Part shown: positions 44,408 to 53,582 of the stretch, in pieces
How the letters are laid out: each line of letters begins with the position of its first letter
Numbering within the stretch: the first letter of the stretch is position 1
DNA from: Paractinoplanes durhamensis
GTDB taxonomy: Bacteria > Actinomycetota > Actinomycetes > Mycobacteriales > Micromonosporaceae
Length of the DNA stretch: 64,000 nucleotides
Direction: 5' to 3'
Assembly: GCF_016862175.1 (NCBI RefSeq)
Contig: NZ_BOML01000027.1
Coordinates: forward strand, 1 to 64,000
The notes under the pieces: model-generated
Told to the model about the DNA's origin: nothing
Seen by the model: the letters and a program-made list of their open reading frames with translations, nothing else
Databases searched by the model: none
Translations under genes and position numbers: made by a program

Positions 44408-45587
44408 AACAGACTTCGACCGGCTGCGGTCCGAGGCCGGCGAGGCGGTGCGCCAGCCCGACTTCAGCACCGTACGGCGCCGGGCCGGCCGGATCCGCCG
44501 GCGCCGCGCCGTTACGTCGAGCGCGGTGTTCGTCGCGACCGTGCTGACCGTGACCGGTCTTGGGTACGCCGTGCACAGCGTCTCGGAAACCCGCAGCGCA
44601 GCCGGTCCCGCGCCGGTGATCAGCGGCGCGCCGGATGGCGCCTGGCCCCGGACGATCTCGGTGACGAGCGACGGACCAGCCCTGTACGTTCTCCTGACCC
44701 GCTGTGCCGCATGCGACACCGAGCTGTACGTGTCGTCCGACGGCGGGAAAACCTGGCAGCCGCGCACCACACCTCCCGAGACCCCACGATCGGCCACCCT
44801 CATCCCCTTGGCCGCCGGGGTGGTCGCCTGGCGCGGAGCGGTCGGCTCGGCAATCACTCCCGAACCGCTATGGATCACGAGCGACGGCGGCCGGGTCTGG
44901 CGCCAGGCCGTGGCCGGCACGCAACCGTCGGCCGCGGTCCCGGCCGGCGCCCGGCCGGTCGACTGTGCCCTGCTGTGGATCTCGACCTGCGCGGTCGGTG
45001 TGGTCGACCCGGCCACCGGCCGGTTCGCCCCGTCGGCCGGCCGGCCCACCGGCATCACCGTCCAGCCGGGATGGGCAAGCCAGGTCACCGTCCCCATCGG
45101 CGGACACCTCTGGGTGCCCGGGCTGGATTCGGCCACGAACAAACCCGCGGTAGCGGTCAGCGCCGACGCCGGCCGGACCTGGCACACCCATGTCTTCACC
45201 GACGGGGTGGCCGCCGTGCCGCGGGTGGCGGCCGGTTCGGGCGACACGGCGTACGTCCTGACCTACCGCTCGGAAGACGTGGTGGACGCCCACTACACCA
45301 CCGACGGCGGGACGACCTGGCAGGACGGAGACACGATTCGCGATGCCCAGCCCACCATCGGGTTCGTCACCGCCGACGGTTCGCACGTCGTCGGGATGGG
45401 CACCGGGCTCGTCGCCGCTCGGGGCAACGGCCGGTACACCCCGGTGGAACTGCCCGGCTACGAGGATCCTGCCCAAGCCCCGCCGGTCGTCGCGCGCCCG
45501 GCCGCCGACCGGTACCTGGTGATCTCGGCGTACGGCCCGTACCTCTCCACGGACGGCCGGAACTGGGAGCAGGTCCGCCTGCCGTAG
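44400..45587 (+). CDS. Single-pass membrane protein with extracytoplasmic Asp-box propeller; probable sigma-factor partner
   Basis: A 395-residue protein. A cytoplasmic N-terminus of about 38 residues (L-E-T-D-F-D-R-L, then F-S-T-V-R-R-R-A-G) is followed by one transmembrane helix at 40-60 and an outer beta-propeller with Asp-box motifs (S-S-D-G-G-K-T-W, T-S-D-G-G-R-V-W, S-A-D-A-G-R-T-W, T-T-D-G-G-T-T-W, S-T-D-G-R-N-W). The short inner segment lacks the zinc HxxxCxxC of ZAS anti-sigma factors. Overlap with the ECF gene implies a joint function, perhaps sensing a surface ligand. Confidence 0.78.
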   Translation: MLETDFDRLRSEAGEAVRQPDFSTVRRRAGRIRRRRAVTSSAVFVATVLTVTGLGYAVHSVSETRSAAGPAPVISGAPDGAWPRTISVTSDGPALYVLLTRCAACDTELYVSSDGGKTWQPRTTPPETPRSATLIPLAAGVVAWRGAVGSAITPEPLWITSDGGRVWRQAVAGTQPSAAVPAGARPVDCALLWISTCAVGVVDPATGRFAPSAGRPTGITVQPGWASQVTVPIGGHLWVPGLDSATNKPAVAVSADAGRTWHTHVFTDGVAAVPRVAAGSGDTAYVLTYRSEDVVDAHYTTDGGTTWQDGDTIRDAQPTIGFVTADGSHVVGMGTGLVAARGNGRYTPVELPGYEDPAQAPPVVARPAADRYLVISAYGPYLSTDGRNWEQVRLP

Positions 45588-45614
45588 CCCACGGATCTGC
45601 GGTATCTGTGATTC

Positions 45615-46400
45615 ATGAGACCTCTGATGCGAGTGCTGATCACCAACGACGACGGGGTGGATGCGCCCGGCATTCATGCGCTGGCCGCGGCGGTGCGCGG
45701 GCGCGGCTTCGAGGTGGTCGTCGCCGCGCCGGCCGCCGAGGCCAGCGGGATGAGTGCCGCGCTCACCGCGGTCACCGAGGACGGCCGGGTGGTTTTCGAG
45801 CAGAGGCCAGAGGGGTACGGCGTGGTCGCCTCGCCGGCGTTCATCGTGGTCCTGGCGTCGCTGGGGGTCTTCGGGCCGCCGCCGGACGTGGTGCTGTCCG
45901 GCATCAACCGTGGTGCGAACACCGGCCGCGGGGTGCTGCACTCCGGCACGGTCGGCGCCGCGCTGACCGCCGCCAACCACGGTTTCCGCGGGCTGGCCGT
46001 GTCGCTCGACGTGATCGCGCCCGGTGATGTGGGCAGCGGCGGCAACGCCTTCACCGTCACCGAGGACGCCCGCCTGCACTGGGCCACCGCCGCCGAGCTG
46101 GCCGCCGACCTCGTGCCGTGGCTGGCCGAGACACCGCCGGCCACGGTGGTCAACCTCAACGTCCCGGACCGGCCGGCTGCCGGCCTGCGCTCGGCCACCC
46201 TGGCCAGTTTCGGTCAGGTCCAGATGGCGGTCGCCGAGCAGGGCGAGGGCTTCGCCCGGTTGATCCTTCAGCGCGGCGGCCCGGCCGAGGAGGGCAGCGA
46301 CGTGGCCCTGCTCGAACAGGGCCACGCCACGCTGACCGTCCTGCGCCCGATCACCGAGGCCGCGAACATCGCCATCCCCGCGCAACGCACGGCCCGGTGA
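45615..46400 (+). CDS. surE: 5'/3'-nucleotidase SurE
   Basis: A 261-residue survival protein SurE, a metal-dependent nucleoside monophosphate phosphatase. The N-terminal signature L-I-T-N-D-D-G-V-D-A-P-G-I with the metal-binding D-D pair and S-G-I-N-R-G-A-N-T-G near residue 95 are intact. The family usually begins M-R-V-L-I-T-N-D-D, so the ATG at 45627, four codons inside, may be the true start. It stands alone after the sigma-factor pair. Confidence 0.9.
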   Translation: MRPLMRVLITNDDGVDAPGIHALAAAVRGRGFEVVVAAPAAEASGMSAALTAVTEDGRVVFEQRPEGYGVVASPAFIVVLASLGVFGPPPDVVLSGINRGANTGRGVLHSGTVGAALTAANHGFRGLAVSLDVIAPGDVGSGGNAFTVTEDARLHWATAAELAADLVPWLAETPPATVVNLNVPDRPAAGLRSATLASFGQVQMAVAEQGEGFARLILQRGGPAEEGSDVALLEQGHATLTVLRPITEAANIAIPAQRTAR

Positions 46401-46455
46401 TCAGTTCTCCGGCACGAAGCCGTAGGGCCGGCCGGACGAATCGCACAAAATCACT

Positions 46456-47844
46456 TCAGCCGCGTGTACGCCGTACCACTGCACGAACTCCGCGAACGAG
46501 GGTGTGGGCCGCCTTGCCCGGCGCGGTCGCGGACAGCACCGCGTTGAGCTGGCGCACCCGCTTCAGCTCGTGGTCGCGGCTCGCGATCTGCCGCTCGTAG
46601 AACTCGTGCTGCGCGCGGGCCTCGGCGAGCTCGCCCGCCAGGCGGTCACGGGCGATGGTCAGCTCGCGGACCGTCTCCCGGCCCGACCGCGACACGGTCG
46701 GCACGTCCCGCGGGTCCAGCTCGCGGCCGGTCATGCCGGCCAGCAGGGCGGTCAGCGACGCCTCGTCGGCCGGCGACGGCCACAGGTAGGCGTACCCGCC
46801 GTCGACCATCGTGGCCGCGAGCCGGCGCAGCGCCTCGACCGCCGCCCCGGCCGGCGCCAGCGGATGGAAGCGGCCGTCCGCGTCGACCAGAACCTGCGCG
46901 GCCGGCACCCCGGCCGCCGGGCTCCGCTGCCAGGCCGTCAGCAGCTCACGCAGCTCCGGCTGGGCCCGTCGGCCGCAGGCGGCGAGCAGCAGACCTTCCA
47001 GCGTGCGGCCGAGCGGCACCGGGCGGTCGTCGCCGCGCACCCAGCGGCCGCCCGCGTCCCGCCGAACCTCGCCCGCTGCGATCAGCGCTTCCGGGCCGGT
47101 CGCGCCGGGGCCGGCCAGGAAGATCCAGGCGGGGGCCAGATCGTCGGCCAGGTTGTGGCGCAGGGCGCCGGTGATCAGATGGGCGGGTTCGGCCGCCGCG
47201 ACCAGGGTGGCTTCCAGGAAGCCGCGCAGGGCCGGGTCGGCCAGCACCGCGCCGCCCAGCAGCGCGCCCGGATAGGCCGCGTAGTCCCGGACCACCGGGA
47301 CACCGGCGGCGGCCAGGCGGGCACGCATCGCGTCCGGGCCGGTCGGGCGGGTCTCGTCGTCGGGGGTGACCCACTCGGTGTCGGCCGGGGCCGGCGGGAG
47401 GGCGACCAGGCGGTCCAGGCCGAACAGGTTCTCCAGGCGCAGCAGCAGCCGGCCCTGCGGGGACAGCAGCGCCAACAGCTGGGTCAGCGTCTCGTCCCAG
47501 GAGGCGTCGTCGGCCTCGGCGGAGCGGAGACGGTCCAGGCCGTCGAGGGCGATCACCGTGTCGTACGCCGGCAGGCCGGTCAGTTTCTCCAGGCTGCCGC
47601 AGCAGACCGTCACGCCGGGGCGGGACGCCAGGGCCTCGGCGTCGGGAATGCCGCGCACCAGCAGGGTCACCTGGTCGGACGGGATCGCGTCGAGCAGCTC
47701 CGGTGCGTGCGGGCCGGCCACCAGGACGCGGCCGGTGGCGCCGGCCAGCAGCGGCCGCAGCGTCGGGTCGCCGGCCGGGGCGGGGCCGTGCGTGCCGTCC
47801 AGGTCGGACCAGACCGTCATCTCTCCGCCGATCAACTGGATCAT
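46456..47844 (-). CDS. Probable SAM-dependent methyltransferase-like protein with C-terminal coiled coil
   Basis: A 462-residue protein. Residues 30-150 resemble a class I methyltransferase core (G-R-V-L-V-A-G-P near 38, Y-D-T-V-I-A-L-D near 95, L-S-P-Q-G-R-L-L-L-R near 127), although the glycine-rich SAM loop is weak. Residues 150-400 are of unknown fold, and 405-445 form a charged coiled coil (R-D-R-L-A-G-E-L-A-E-A-R, then R-D-H-E-L-K-R-V-R-Q-L), a feature of many polysaccharide-cluster methyltransferases. The start overlaps the stop of the upstream gene by 4 bp, so the pair is coupled. Confidence 0.65.
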   Translation of the reverse strand: MIQLIGGEMTVWSDLDGTHGPAPAGDPTLRPLLAGATGRVLVAGPHAPELLDAIPSDQVTLLVRGIPDAEALASRPGVTVCCGSLEKLTGLPAYDTVIALDGLDRLRSAEADDASWDETLTQLLALLSPQGRLLLRLENLFGLDRLVALPPAPADTEWVTPDDETRPTGPDAMRARLAAAGVPVVRDYAAYPGALLGGAVLADPALRGFLEATLVAAAEPAHLITGALRHNLADDLAPAWIFLAGPGATGPEALIAAGEVRRDAGGRWVRGDDRPVPLGRTLEGLLLAACGRRAQPELRELLTAWQRSPAAGVPAAQVLVDADGRFHPLAPAGAAVEALRRLAATMVDGGYAYLWPSPADEASLTALLAGMTGRELDPRDVPTVSRSGRETVRELTIARDRLAGELAEARAQHEFYERQIASRDHELKRVRQLNAVLSATAPGKAAHTLVRGVRAVVRRTRG

Positions 47845-48746
47845 CGGGTCAGCACTCCGGTCAGCTCGGCGTCGGGGACGCTGGACGGCATCGGCCAGCC
47901 GAGCAGGCGGCGCAGCTCGGCGGGGGGAAGCAGGCGGTCGGCACCGAGTTCGTCGACGGCGGCCCGGGCGGCCGCGACCGGGTCGGGGTGCGGGCCGTGC
48001 AGGGACGCCCATTCGCGCAGGATGCGCGGGTGGCCGCCGAACGCCGCCTTCTCGTTCTCCAGGTGCATCGGGTCGCCGTAGACGGCCGGTTCGCAGCCGG
48101 CCAGGGCACCGTAGAAGATCGCGCTGCACAGCCGGTTGGACGCGACCCGCTTGTGTTTGCGCAGCTCGGCCAGCTGGCGGTAGAGGAAGCCGGGGTCGAG
48201 ATCCTTCCACCAGCCGCCGCGGTAGCCGTGGCAGATGACCCGGAAGCCGGCGCTCTCGTACTGCCGGACCAGCTTGGCCGAGCGGTACTCCTGCCAGTAC
48301 AGGCAGACCGTCACCGGGCCGTCCTCGGTGCGCCGGATCTCGGCCATCAGGGCGTCGTGGTCGCCGACCACGTGCTGGCCCTCCCAGCCGTGGAACGGGT
48401 ACCAGATCGTGCCCTCGCGCTGATCGGAATCCGACAGTGGGTCCATGGCGAGCAGGTAGGCGAACGGCGCGCCGACCACGTAGCCCTGGCGGCGGCCCAG
48501 CGACCAGGCACGGCGGCGGGTGCGCTCCGACCAGAGGAACGACGGCACGCCCGGCGTGTACTCATGATCGGGGGCGAGGCCGTCGCCGATGTTCCAGCCG
48601 TGCTGGAGGTAGCCGTGCAACCGCGGCGGGTCGGTGTCGTCGAGGCCGCAGTAGCGGGCCAGGACGTGGGAGTGCCCGTAGTAGTGGTTCGCGTGATGCA
48701 CAGCTAATCCCACACGATCGAGGCGAACGGCCGGGAAACGGATCAT
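47841..48746 (-). CDS. Unknown protein, probable surface-glycan or glycosyltransferase-related
   Basis: A 301-residue cytoplasmic protein that I cannot place in a family with certainty. It is rich in aromatic residues and His/Gly (H-H-A-N-H-Y-Y-G-H-S-H near residue 17, W-Y-P-F-H-G-W-E-G near 117, H-G-Y-R-G-G-W-W-K near 175). The late segment with K-R-V-A-S-N-R and P-A-V-Y-G-D-P-M-H-L-E recalls polysaccharide-pyruvyl or capsule-type transferases, in which a surveillance-like R-V-x-S-N precedes a nucleotide site. First gene of a two-gene operon with the methyltransferase-like gene. Confidence 0.55.
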   Translation of the reverse strand: MIRFPAVRLDRVGLAVHHANHYYGHSHVLARYCGLDDTDPPRLHGYLQHGWNIGDGLAPDHEYTPGVPSFLWSERTRRRAWSLGRRQGYVVGAPFAYLLAMDPLSDSDQREGTIWYPFHGWEGQHVVGDHDALMAEIRRTEDGPVTVCLYWQEYRSAKLVRQYESAGFRVICHGYRGGWWKDLDPGFLYRQLAELRKHKRVASNRLCSAIFYGALAGCEPAVYGDPMHLENEKAAFGGHPRILREWASLHGPHPDPVAAARAAVDELGADRLLPPAELRRLLGWPMPSSVPDAELTGVLTR

Positions 48747-48777
48747 GACTGGCGGAACAACCAGCGGCAGGGCGGTG

Positions 48778-48805
48778 TTGCGAAAAGAGCCGAGGGTGCT
48801 ACCTT
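48778..48805 (+). promoter_or_regulatory. Probable rho promoter with a long leader
   Basis: TTGCGA (48778-48783) and TACCTT (48800-48805) are spaced by 16 bp, which fits a housekeeping promoter. It would start an untranslated leader of about 160 bases before the rho ATG at 48975. Rho genes in other bacteria are autoregulated by attenuation in the leader; several short hairpins are possible here but none is decisive. Confidence 0.5.
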
Positions 48806-48974
48806 AGGCGCAGTCGGATCGCGGGTGAGGCGTTAACACAGCCCCCGAGATCCCCCGCCGAGAGTCACGGACCCGGCAAACGCTTTTCCACTCAGCCTAC
48901 GGGCCACGCCGTTCGAGCGTGCCCGTCGGTTTCCCCTAGCCGGCAAACGGCCGGCCCACTGAGGAGTCCCTCGC

Positions 48975-50138
48975 ATGACCGATCTCGCTACCCGTACCCC
49001 AAGAACCCGCCGTGCCCAACCGGCACCGGCCGAGACCGCCGACGTCGCCGTCGACGCTCTCCTCGACATCGTCGACGACCGCGCCTGGCTGCGCGCCGAC
49101 GGCTACCTTCCCGGCCCGGACGACATCCCGGTCGCGATGAACCAGATCCGGCAGCTCGGGCTGCGCCGCGGCGACCGGATCACCGGCTTCGCCAAGGTCG
49201 CCGGCAACCGCAGGCCGGCCACTCTGCAGGTCGAGGCGATCAACGGCGGCAAGCCCGGCCGGCGTCCCGACTTCTACGAGCTGACCGCCCTCTACCCGCA
49301 GGAACGCCTCCGCCTGGAGACCGACCCGACGATCCTCACCACCCGGGTCATCGACCTGGTCATGCCGATCGGCAAGGGCCAGCGCGCCCTGGTGGTGGCA
49401 CCGCCGAAGGCCGGCAAGACGGTCATCCTGCAGCAGATCGCCAACGCGATCGCGATCAACAACCCGGAAGTCCACCTCATGGTCGTCCTCGTCGACGAGC
49501 GGCCCGAGGAGGTCACCGACATGCAGCGCACGGTCCGCGGCGAGGTCATCGCGGCGACCTTCGACCGGCCGCCGCAGGAGCACACCGCCCTCGCCGAGCT
49601 CGCCATCGAACGGGCCAAGCGCCTGGTCGAGCAGGGCCGGGACGTCGTGGTGCTGCTCGACTCGATCACCCGGCTGGGCCGGGCCTACAACCTGACCGCG
49701 CCCGGTCGCGGCCGGACCCTCTCCGGCGGCCTCGACTCGACCGCGCTCTACCCGCCGAAGCGTTTCCTCGGCGCGGCCCGCAACATCGAGGGCGGCGGCT
49801 CGCTGACGATCATCGCGACCGCGCTCGTCGAGAACGGCTCGGCCATGGACACGGTGATCTTCGAGGAGTTCAAGAGCACCGGCAACGCCGAGCTGAAGCT
49901 GGACCGCTCGCTCGCCGAGTCCCGGATGTTCCCGGCGATCGACGTGACCCAGACCGGCACCCGCCACGACGAGACCATCGTCGGCCGCACCGAACTGGCC
50001 GTGCTCGCCCAGCTCCGCCGCGCGCTGACCGGCCAGGACCGCCGCGACGCCCTCCAGCAACTGCTCGAGCAGCTCCGCACGACAACGTCGAACAACGAGT
50101 TCCTGCGCCGGGTGGCTTTGACCCTGGCAAGCTCCTGA
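48975..50138 (+). CDS. rho: Transcription termination factor Rho, short form
   Basis: A 387-residue Rho hexamer subunit. Residues 22-100 form the cold-shock-like primary RNA-binding fold (G-Y-L-P-G-P-D-D near 43-50), and 110-385 the RecA-type motor with Walker A P-P-K-A-G-K-T at 143-149, Walker B L-L-D-S-I-T-R at 227-233 and the R-loop segment near 290. Actinobacterial housekeeping Rho is normally 600-700 residues with an N-terminal helical domain and a long Arg/Gly-rich insert; both are absent here. It may be a second, specialised Rho. Start ATG 48975 with GAGGAG upstream. Confidence 0.88.
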   Translation: MTDLATRTPRTRRAQPAPAETADVAVDALLDIVDDRAWLRADGYLPGPDDIPVAMNQIRQLGLRRGDRITGFAKVAGNRRPATLQVEAINGGKPGRRPDFYELTALYPQERLRLETDPTILTTRVIDLVMPIGKGQRALVVAPPKAGKTVILQQIANAIAINNPEVHLMVVLVDERPEEVTDMQRTVRGEVIAATFDRPPQEHTALAELAIERAKRLVEQGRDVVVLLDSITRLGRAYNLTAPGRGRTLSGGLDSTALYPPKRFLGAARNIEGGGSLTIIATALVENGSAMDTVIFEEFKSTGNAELKLDRSLAESRMFPAIDVTQTGTRHDETIVGRTELAVLAQLRRALTGQDRRDALQQLLEQLRTTTSNNEFLRRVALTLASS

Positions 50139-50145
50139 CGACTGC

Positions 50146-50772
50146 TCAGGGGGTGATGCGCAGGCGGCCGGCCTGGTAGGTGACGATGCCCTCGGCGTCC
50201 AGGTCGTAGGCGCAGGCGGGGCCGTCGCCGGTTACCCGCAGGCGGTTTTCGCTCACCCGCTGGAACGTGGACGTTCCCGGGATCACCGTCAGCCACGGCA
50301 TCCGGATCCGCACGGTGGGGGTCGCGGCGGCCGCGGAGGCGGGCTCCAGGCCCAGCGAGCGCATCGCCCAGGTCAGGAAGATCGGTGAGTCGTTCACCAG
50401 CAGCAGCGCCGTGTCGTCGATCCTGGTCGGGTCGTCGATGCCGGGCGGGGGCGCGTCGACCGAGCCGGATTCCTCCGCGCCGCAGGTCCACGGGCCGTCG
50501 AGGGTGCGGGTCAGCGCCAGATTGCGCCGCCAGCCGCTGCCCTCGCAGGTGACGGTCAGGGCGCGCACACGCCAGGAACCGTCCAGATCGGCATGCCAGC
50601 GCGCCGTGTACGGCTGTTGGCCGCCGACCACCGACGAACCGGTCACCACGCCGGGCGCGACGTCGTCACGCAGCACCAGCTCGGTGCCGATCGTGCCGGT
50701 GCGCTGCCAGACGAGCGGGCCGTGTGCGCGTGATGCCACCCGGCGCTGGGTGGCCGCAGTTCCCAGAGTCAT
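50146..50772 (-). CDS. Glycolipid-binding-like protein (DUF1089 family)
   Basis: A 208-residue cytoplasmic protein with alternating beta strands. The central [14 protein letters not shown] and [13 protein letters not shown] ending, and the [12 protein letters not shown] helix, match the putative glycolipid-binding family PF06475 (DUF1089), whose ligand is not established. ATG at 50772. It is 91 bp downstream of the MarR gene on the same strand, with a palindromic site between. Confidence 0.75.
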   Translation of the reverse strand: MTLGTAATQRRVASRAHGPLVWQRTGTIGTELVLRDDVAPGVVTGSSVVGGQQPYTARWHADLDGSWRVRALTVTCEGSGWRRNLALTRTLDGPWTCGAEESGSVDAPPPGIDDPTRIDDTALLLVNDSPIFLTWAMRSLGLEPASAAAATPTVRIRMPWLTVIPGTSTFQRVSENRLRVTGDGPACAYDLDAEGIVTYQAGRLRITP

Positions 50773-50814
50773 CTCCGTTTGTCCGCCTTCGTGGTGGTGG
50801 GCATTCCCACACCA

Positions 50815-50827
50815 TTGCACCATGCAA
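50815..50827. promoter_or_regulatory. Possible MarR operator
   Basis: TTGCACCATGCAA is an inverted repeat (TTGCA/TGCAA, 3-base centre) between the MarR gene and the glycolipid-binding-like gene. A weaker TTGCA-type pair occurs at the MarR start (51350-51372). Two related sites around one MarR gene support autoregulation. Confidence 0.5.
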
Positions 50828-50863
50828 CGATTGCCACCACACTACCGCCGGGTTGCCACTCTG

Positions 50864-51367
50864 CTAATCGCTGAGGTCGGCGTTCCGGGCCCAGCCCATC
50901 CACCATTCCTGCTCGGGCATCTCGCCGGCGGCGGTGGCGAACGCGGTCAGCGCCTCGGTGACAGCGGGCTGCCAGTGGGTGGCCGTCTCGGCCACGATAC
51001 GTTCCAGGGAGGCGCGGCGTTTCGCCATCACGGTCTCGACGATCTCGCGGCCGGCCCGGGTCAGCCGCAGCTGCACCACCCGGCGGTCATCGGTCGAGCG
51101 CACCCGGCGCACCAGGCCCTTGCCGACCAGACGGTCGGTCATCCGGGTGCCGGTGGACGGGTTGACCTGGAGCTCCTCGGCGATGTCGGCGCTGCGCATC
51201 GTCCCGCGCGAGGACAGCACGACCAGGCTGCGGAACTGCGGGATCGTCACGTCCGCCCCGACATCGGCCAGGGCCCGGACGGTGAGCCCGACCAGCGCGC
51301 GACTGGCCAGCATCAGGGCCTCGACGGCCGGCTCGTGCTCCGGCAAAGCTTGCACAGCGAACATCAT
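50864..51367 (-). CDS. MarR-family transcriptional regulator
   Basis: A 167-residue winged-helix regulator. Core from about residue 40 to 110: T-I-P-Q-F-R-S-L-V-V-L, recognition region M-R-S-A-D-I-A-E-E-L-Q-V-N-P-S-T-G-T-R-M-T, wing R-R-V-R-S-T-D-D-R-R. It precedes the DUF1089 gene on the same strand, with a palindrome between. Likely self-regulated; ligand unknown. Confidence 0.88.
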   Translation of the reverse strand: MMFAVQALPEHEPAVEALMLASRALVGLTVRALADVGADVTIPQFRSLVVLSSRGTMRSADIAEELQVNPSTGTRMTDRLVGKGLVRRVRSTDDRRVVQLRLTRAGREIVETVMAKRRASLERIVAETATHWQPAVTEALTAFATAAGEMPEQEWWMGWARNADLSD

Positions 51368-51407
51368 TGCAGGGCCGGGGCCGCCGAAACGGCCCCGGCC
51401 CCGGTGG

Positions 51408-53276
51408 TTACGGCGTCGGGTAGTCGGTGACGAACACCGGTACGCCGATGACGCTGGTGTCGGCCGGGCCGCCCACGCCGTTGACGACGTGGTCGATGGT
51501 GCCGGCGCTGAGGTTGACGGTCATGATGTGGTGCAGTTTCACGCCGGGACGGTTCGGAACCTCGAAACCGTTCTCGGTGTGGATCGACGGGTTGTTCTGG
51601 TTGAAGACGTACACGCCGGCGCCGTAGAGGTTGTGGGTCTTGACCTTGTCCCCCACCTTGTAGCCGGCGTAGCCCTCGACCGTGCCGTTCATCCAGTCGG
51701 CCTGAGTCGGCGGGTCGTAGGGCAGCTCGTTCTGGTAGAGCACCGTGGTGCCCTTGTCGCCGTTCCAGACGGTGTTGTACTTCTGGAAGTGCTCGACGAA
51801 CAGGCCCGTCGCGGTCACGTTGTCGCCGTTGATCACGGCGCCGTAGCGACCGGTGTTGGTGTTCCACCGCTGGGTGTCGGTGAAGCCCTCGACGCCGTGG
51901 TCGGCGCGCCACACCCAGGTGTGGTCGATGAGGACGTTGTCGCTGTTCACCTCGAGAGCGGTGTCGGTCTTGCCGACGTGCGGGCCACCGACCCGGAAGT
52001 ACACGTCGGACAGCGTGGTCGGGTTGGCCGCGGAGCTGAAGCCGAGGCCCCGCTTCGAACCGACCTGCAGCAGCGTCTTCGACTCCTTGAGACCGGCGTC
52101 GATGGTGACGCCCGCGACGATCGCACCGGGCACGTCCGCCACCTTCAGCGGGGTGGCGCCGTTCACGGCGGTCAGCGTCGCGTGGCCGCTGCCGAGCACG
52201 ACCTGGTTCGGCCAGAGCACGTTCAGGCTCTGGTCGATGTTGTAGACCCCGGGGCTGAGGAACAGGTTCTTACCCAGGAGCAGGTTGGCGTTGATCAGCC
52301 AGGTGGGGTCGGACGGCTTGGCGATGTAGAAGTCGCTCAGCGGAATCGTGCGGCCCGGGGTGAGCCCGGCGCCCCAGCTGACCCCACTGCTGTTCTTCTG
52401 CGCGGACGGCACGCGGACGTTCCACTTGCCGTTCGGGTCGACGAACAGGTACGGCTTCTCCCGGCTGACCGGGGTCTTCGCCAGGGTGGTGTACGGCGTA
52501 CCCGGGAAGCTGTCCTCGCTCGGCGCGCCTTCCACGCCGGCGAAGACCTGGTTCCAGACCGCGTTGCTCCAGTTGCCGACCTTGCTGTTACGGGTCAGCC
52601 ACTGCTGCTGCGAACCGTTCGTCACGTCCCCGAACTGCGAGTCCGCGATGAAGCCGCCGCTGGCGTACTGGGGGCCGGGCCCGCAGTAGTCCATCAGCGA
52701 GAACGGGCCGTTCACGTTGACCCGGCGCAGCGAGACCGCCTGCGAGACCGCCCAGAAGTTGGTGGTGGCCTTGCAGCCGTCGGTCTGCCCGAAGTTGTTG
52801 ACCTTGATGGACAGGTTCGACAACGTGCGCCAGAAGTTGACCAGCGCGAGGCAGTTGCTGGTGCCGCCGTCGGCGGTGCAGCGGTTGTAGACCTCGACCT
52901 TGCCGTTGATCACGACGTCGTTCGGGGACGCGCCGAGACCGGCGATCTCGGTGTAGTAGCCCACCTTGAACTGCAGCGGCTTGGTGTCCGTGCCGTACGT
53001 GCCGGGCTTGAAATAGAACGCGTATCGATCGGTGCCCATCTCGTTGTCGACCTGCTTGGTCCAGGTCGCGTCGAGCTTCGCCTGGATCTGCTCCACCGGC
53101 ATGCTCGGGTCGAAGATGGTCACATTGCTTCCGAAGGCCGGTGTGGGCACCGGTTTGGCGGAGGGTGTGGCGTGCGCGGCGGTGCCCGTCAACGCGCTGG
53201 CGGTAACCACCGTCAGCCCGATCGCGAACATCCGCCCGAACTGCCGGCGAACCGCTCGCCCGGCGCGAGTTGTCAT
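51408..53276 (-). CDS. Large secreted right-handed beta-helix protein (GH55-like)
   Basis: A 622-residue exported protein with a signal peptide of about 36 residues (A-H-A-T). The mature part is Asn/Gly/Val-rich with pectin-lyase-type repeats over its whole length. The early N-V-T-I-F-D-P-S-M-P and G-T-D-R-Y-A-F-Y-F-K-P-G-T-Y are typical of actinomycete proteins often labelled as adenylyl cyclase or coagulation factor 5/8-type, which are glucan-degrading or unknown. A link with GH55 beta-1,3-glucanases is a tentative fold assignment. No carbohydrate-binding module is appended. ATG near 53276 after GGAGG. Confidence 0.7.
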   Translation of the reverse strand: MTTRAGRAVRRQFGRMFAIGLTVVTASALTGTAAHATPSAKPVPTPAFGSNVTIFDPSMPVEQIQAKLDATWTKQVDNEMGTDRYAFYFKPGTYGTDTKPLQFKVGYYTEIAGLGASPNDVVINGKVEVYNRCTADGGTSNCLALVNFWRTLSNLSIKVNNFGQTDGCKATTNFWAVSQAVSLRRVNVNGPFSLMDYCGPGPQYASGGFIADSQFGDVTNGSQQQWLTRNSKVGNWSNAVWNQVFAGVEGAPSEDSFPGTPYTTLAKTPVSREKPYLFVDPNGKWNVRVPSAQKNSSGVSWGAGLTPGRTIPLSDFYIAKPSDPTWLINANLLLGKNLFLSPGVYNIDQSLNVLWPNQVVLGSGHATLTAVNGATPLKVADVPGAIVAGVTIDAGLKESKTLLQVGSKRGLGFSSAANPTTLSDVYFRVGGPHVGKTDTALEVNSDNVLIDHTWVWRADHGVEGFTDTQRWNTNTGRYGAVINGDNVTATGLFVEHFQKYNTVWNGDKGTTVLYQNELPYDPPTQADWMNGTVEGYAGYKVGDKVKTHNLYGAGVYVFNQNNPSIHTENGFEVPNRPGVKLHHIMTVNLSAGTIDHVVNGVGGPADTSVIGVPVFVTDYPTP

Positions 53277-53426
53277 GTCAGGAGGGGTCCTTCCCGTAAA
53301 GGGTCTGCAACAGACTGGATCACAGCTGGCAACAGAAGCTCATTGATGTCAACCACGCGGAGAGCGGCAATAACGGCGGCTCCGGACATCTCGGCCCGGT
53401 TCCGCAGCAGGAACTGCCCGAACGGG

Positions 53427-53448
53427 CGCCGGTACCGGTACCGGCGCG
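53427..53448. repeat. 22-bp perfect palindrome
   Basis: A complete 22-bp dyad (GCGCCGGTACC and its complement) containing two overlapping CCGGTACC-type units, in a 306-bp gap between divergent genes. It could be a regulator site, a cruciform-forming repeat or a methylation-rich site. It stands 151 bp upstream of the secreted beta-helix gene and 135 bp upstream of the plus-strand gene. Nothing else is recognised in 53277-53582. Confidence 0.85.
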
Positions 53449-53582
53449 CGTTCTTCCCGGTCCCGCGGGCCTGACCAGCGACGTCCCGCCGCCCGTCCGG
53501 AACGGCCATCCGGCGTGCTGAAGATCATGAATGGGTGACTAGACTCTCGCCCGCCGAAATCGCTGGGGGGTGACGAGGTTCC

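Noticed and set aside
48806..48974. Riboswitch in the rho leader
   Set aside because: Only short, weak hairpins are seen; no known riboswitch consensus can be matched.
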